A DNA stretch of 13,409 nucleotides from an uncultured Faecalibacterium sp. (lineage in GTDB: Bacteria; Bacillota; Clostridia; Oscillospirales; Ruminococcaceae): the NCBI GenBank assembly GCA_900772565.1, contig CAAHET010000104.1:1-13409 (forward strand). The letters are read 5' to 3'. A program made the position numbers and the translations under genes. The number at the start of each line of letters is the position of its first letter. The stretch's first letter is position 1. A model generated the notes under the pieces. The model was not told the DNA's origin, made no database searches, and saw only the letters and a program-made list of their open reading frames with translations. This document shows, in pieces, positions 12,108 to 13,409 of the stretch.

Positions 12108-13409
12108 TTACAGGCAGCTCTTGTAAGCAGCCTCGGCGCCCTGTGCGCGGATCATTTCCAGATCTGCCAGCACAGCGGCTTCCAGACCCTCGATCTTGGT
12201 CAGATCCTGATCCCACATCTGGGTGTTGGTCAGCACAGCGTGCACCAGCTGAGCAGCGGTGTCGTCCTTGTGTGCGTAGTAGAAGTCCAGAGCCCATGCA
12301 TCGTCCTGGATCTTGTAGGTGTTGCCTGCGGGGCGCTTGCAGATCAGACCGTCAGCGGTGCGCTCCTGAATGTCGTTGGAGTAGAAAGCGATGTAAGCAG
12401 CCAGAGACATGGTCAGGCACTTGGGCAGCTGCTTCTGCTCCTCGATGTAAGCCAGGAAGGAAGGCATATTGCGGGCCTTCCACTTGGAGGTGGAGTTCAG
12501 GGAGATGCTCATCAGCTCGTGGTTGACGAAGGGGTTGTTGAAGCGGTCCTGCACGGCGGCGGCAAACTTCTTGCAATCGTCCTGATCCAAGGGCAAAATC
12601 GGTACGACTTCGTCGCTCAGCATCTTGTTCATATAGCCCAGAACGGTGGCGTCGTGCATACAGTCGCGCACGATGTCAAAGCCGGCAAGGTAGGCACCCA
12701 GCACAAAGCCGGTGTGGGCGCCGTTCAGGATGCGCACCTTGCGCTTTTTGTACGGGCTCATATCGGGGGTGACAAAGACGTGGTTCTCGATGCCCGCCTT
12801 GCGGAAGGGCAGCACGTCGTTCAGCTTGGTGTCACCCTCGATGACCCAGACACCAAAGACTTCGCCGACGTCCAGCAGGGGGTCAGCATAGCCGTGCTTT
12901 TCTTCCAGCTCGGCAACTTCCTTCGGGTCGCGGATGCGGCCGGGAACGATGCGGTCGACCAGAGAGCCGCAGAAGGTGCAGTCCTCGTTGACGTACTTCT
13001 TGAAGCCGTCCTCCAGGCCCCACTGCTCGATGTACTGGTTGACGCACTTCAGCAGTTCCTTGCCGTTGTTGTCGATCAGCTCGCAGGCCAGCATGATGAT
13101 GCCCTTCTTGCCTGCCTTATAGCGGTGATACAGCACCTGGGTCAGCTTGCCGGGGAAGCTGGATGCGGGAACATCCTCCAGCTTGCAGGCAGGATCGTAG
13201 ACGATGCCGGCCTCGGTGGTGTTGGAAACGATGATCTCGAGGTCGTCGCTGGCGGCAACGGCCATCATCTTTTCGTAATCCTCTTTCTCATACGGGTTCA
13301 GGCAGCGGGACACGCTGGAGATCACGCGCTTATCGTCCACCTTTTTGCCGTTTTCGCTGCCGCGCAGGTACAGGGTGTACAGACCCTCCTGCTCGTTGAT
13401 CATCTTGGC
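12108..13409 (-). CDS. uxaB: Tagaturonate reductase (altronate oxidoreductase), partial
   Basis: This NAD-dependent enzyme of the mannitol dehydrogenase superfamily interconverts D-tagaturonate and D-altronate, the step before UxaA. The frame continues through the right edge (Ala-Lys precede the first visible Met), so the N-terminus is missing. About 433 residues are visible, and the family is usually near 480-500. Counting from the Met at 13403, EGLYTLYLRG spans 6-15, a typical UxaB segment after the missing Rossmann N-terminus. GRIRDP is at 155-160, and the signature KVRILNGAH gives the expected catalytic set K222, N227 and H230. FVNHELMSISLNSTSKWKAR, further along, is also characteristic of UxaB. 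Mannonate oxidoreductase (UxuB) is related, but the adjacent altronate dehydratase supports UxaB. The start and promoter lie outside the window. Confidence 0.92.
   Translation of the reverse strand, partial: AKMINEQEGLYTLYLRGSENGKKVDDKRVISSVSRCLNPYEKEDYEKMMAVAASDDLEIIVSNTTEAGIVYDPACKLEDVPASSFPGKLTQVLYHRYKAGKKGIIMLACELIDNNGKELLKCVNQYIEQWGLEDGFKKYVNEDCTFCGSLVDRIVPGRIRDPKEVAELEEKHGYADPLLDVGEVFGVWVIEGDTKLNDVLPFRKAGIENHVFVTPDMSPYKKRKVRILNGAHTGFVLGAYLAGFDIVRDCMHDATVLGYMNKMLSDEVVPILPLDQDDCKKFAAAVQDRFNNPFVNHELMSISLNSTSKWKARNMPSFLAYIEEQKQLPKCLTMSLAAYIAFYSNDIQERTADGLICKRPAGNTYKIQDDAWALDFYYAHKDDTAAQLVHAVLTNTQMWDQDLTKIEGLEAAVLADLEMIRAQGAEAAYKSCL

Overview
The window reads as an ordinary, gene-dense chromosomal segment of a moderately GC-rich Firmicute, most likely a gut Oscillospiraceae member close to Faecalibacterium. 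This placement is inference from strong AGGAGG-type ribosome sites, tight ATGA/GTGA gene overlaps, a Clostridia-type variant PurA, a class II CCA-adding enzyme, and hexuronate catabolism. No phage, transposase, CRISPR array, rRNA or tRNA gene was seen.

Left part (1-4710). Bases 1-278 are non-coding and hold a run of hairpins. Four minus-strand tRNA genes follow, in transcription order: rnz (RNase Z), cca (CCA-adding enzyme), mnmA (tRNA U34 2-thiouridylase) and tcdA (t6A37 dehydratase). rnz and cca overlap by ATGA, and tcdA begins 10 nt after mnmA. mnmA also has its own promoter, whose -10 lies inside a near-perfect palindrome. Together these genes cover 3' trimming, CCA addition and two anticodon-loop modifications. 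A tiny membrane protein diverges from rnz.

Middle (4711-9360). A LysR regulator faces a DUF1275/YoaK membrane protein, with a long terminator hairpin between them. The 367-bp gap before purA holds the DUF1275 promoter, an apparent promoter-RBS-terminator unit without a gene, and a good purA promoter with a palindrome at its start site. purA (AMP branch) and pyrB (UMP branch) overlap and form an aspartate-consuming nucleotide operon, ended by a bidirectional terminator.

Right part (9361-13409). All genes are on the minus strand. In transcription order they are uxaB (tagaturonate reductase, cut by the right edge), uxaA (altronate dehydratase), a 52-residue membrane protein, and an aldose 1-epimerase-family protein. 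uxaB and uxaA catalyse consecutive steps of D-galacturonate (pectin) breakdown. An intrinsic-terminator-like hairpin separates them, and another follows uxaA.

The most unusual non-coding signals are the hairpin series at the left edge whose members share an apex, the two promoter palindromes (mnmA and purA), the gene-less transcription unit before purA, and four terminators that reuse the same GGGCTGC stem. I found no convincing new multi-gene system.
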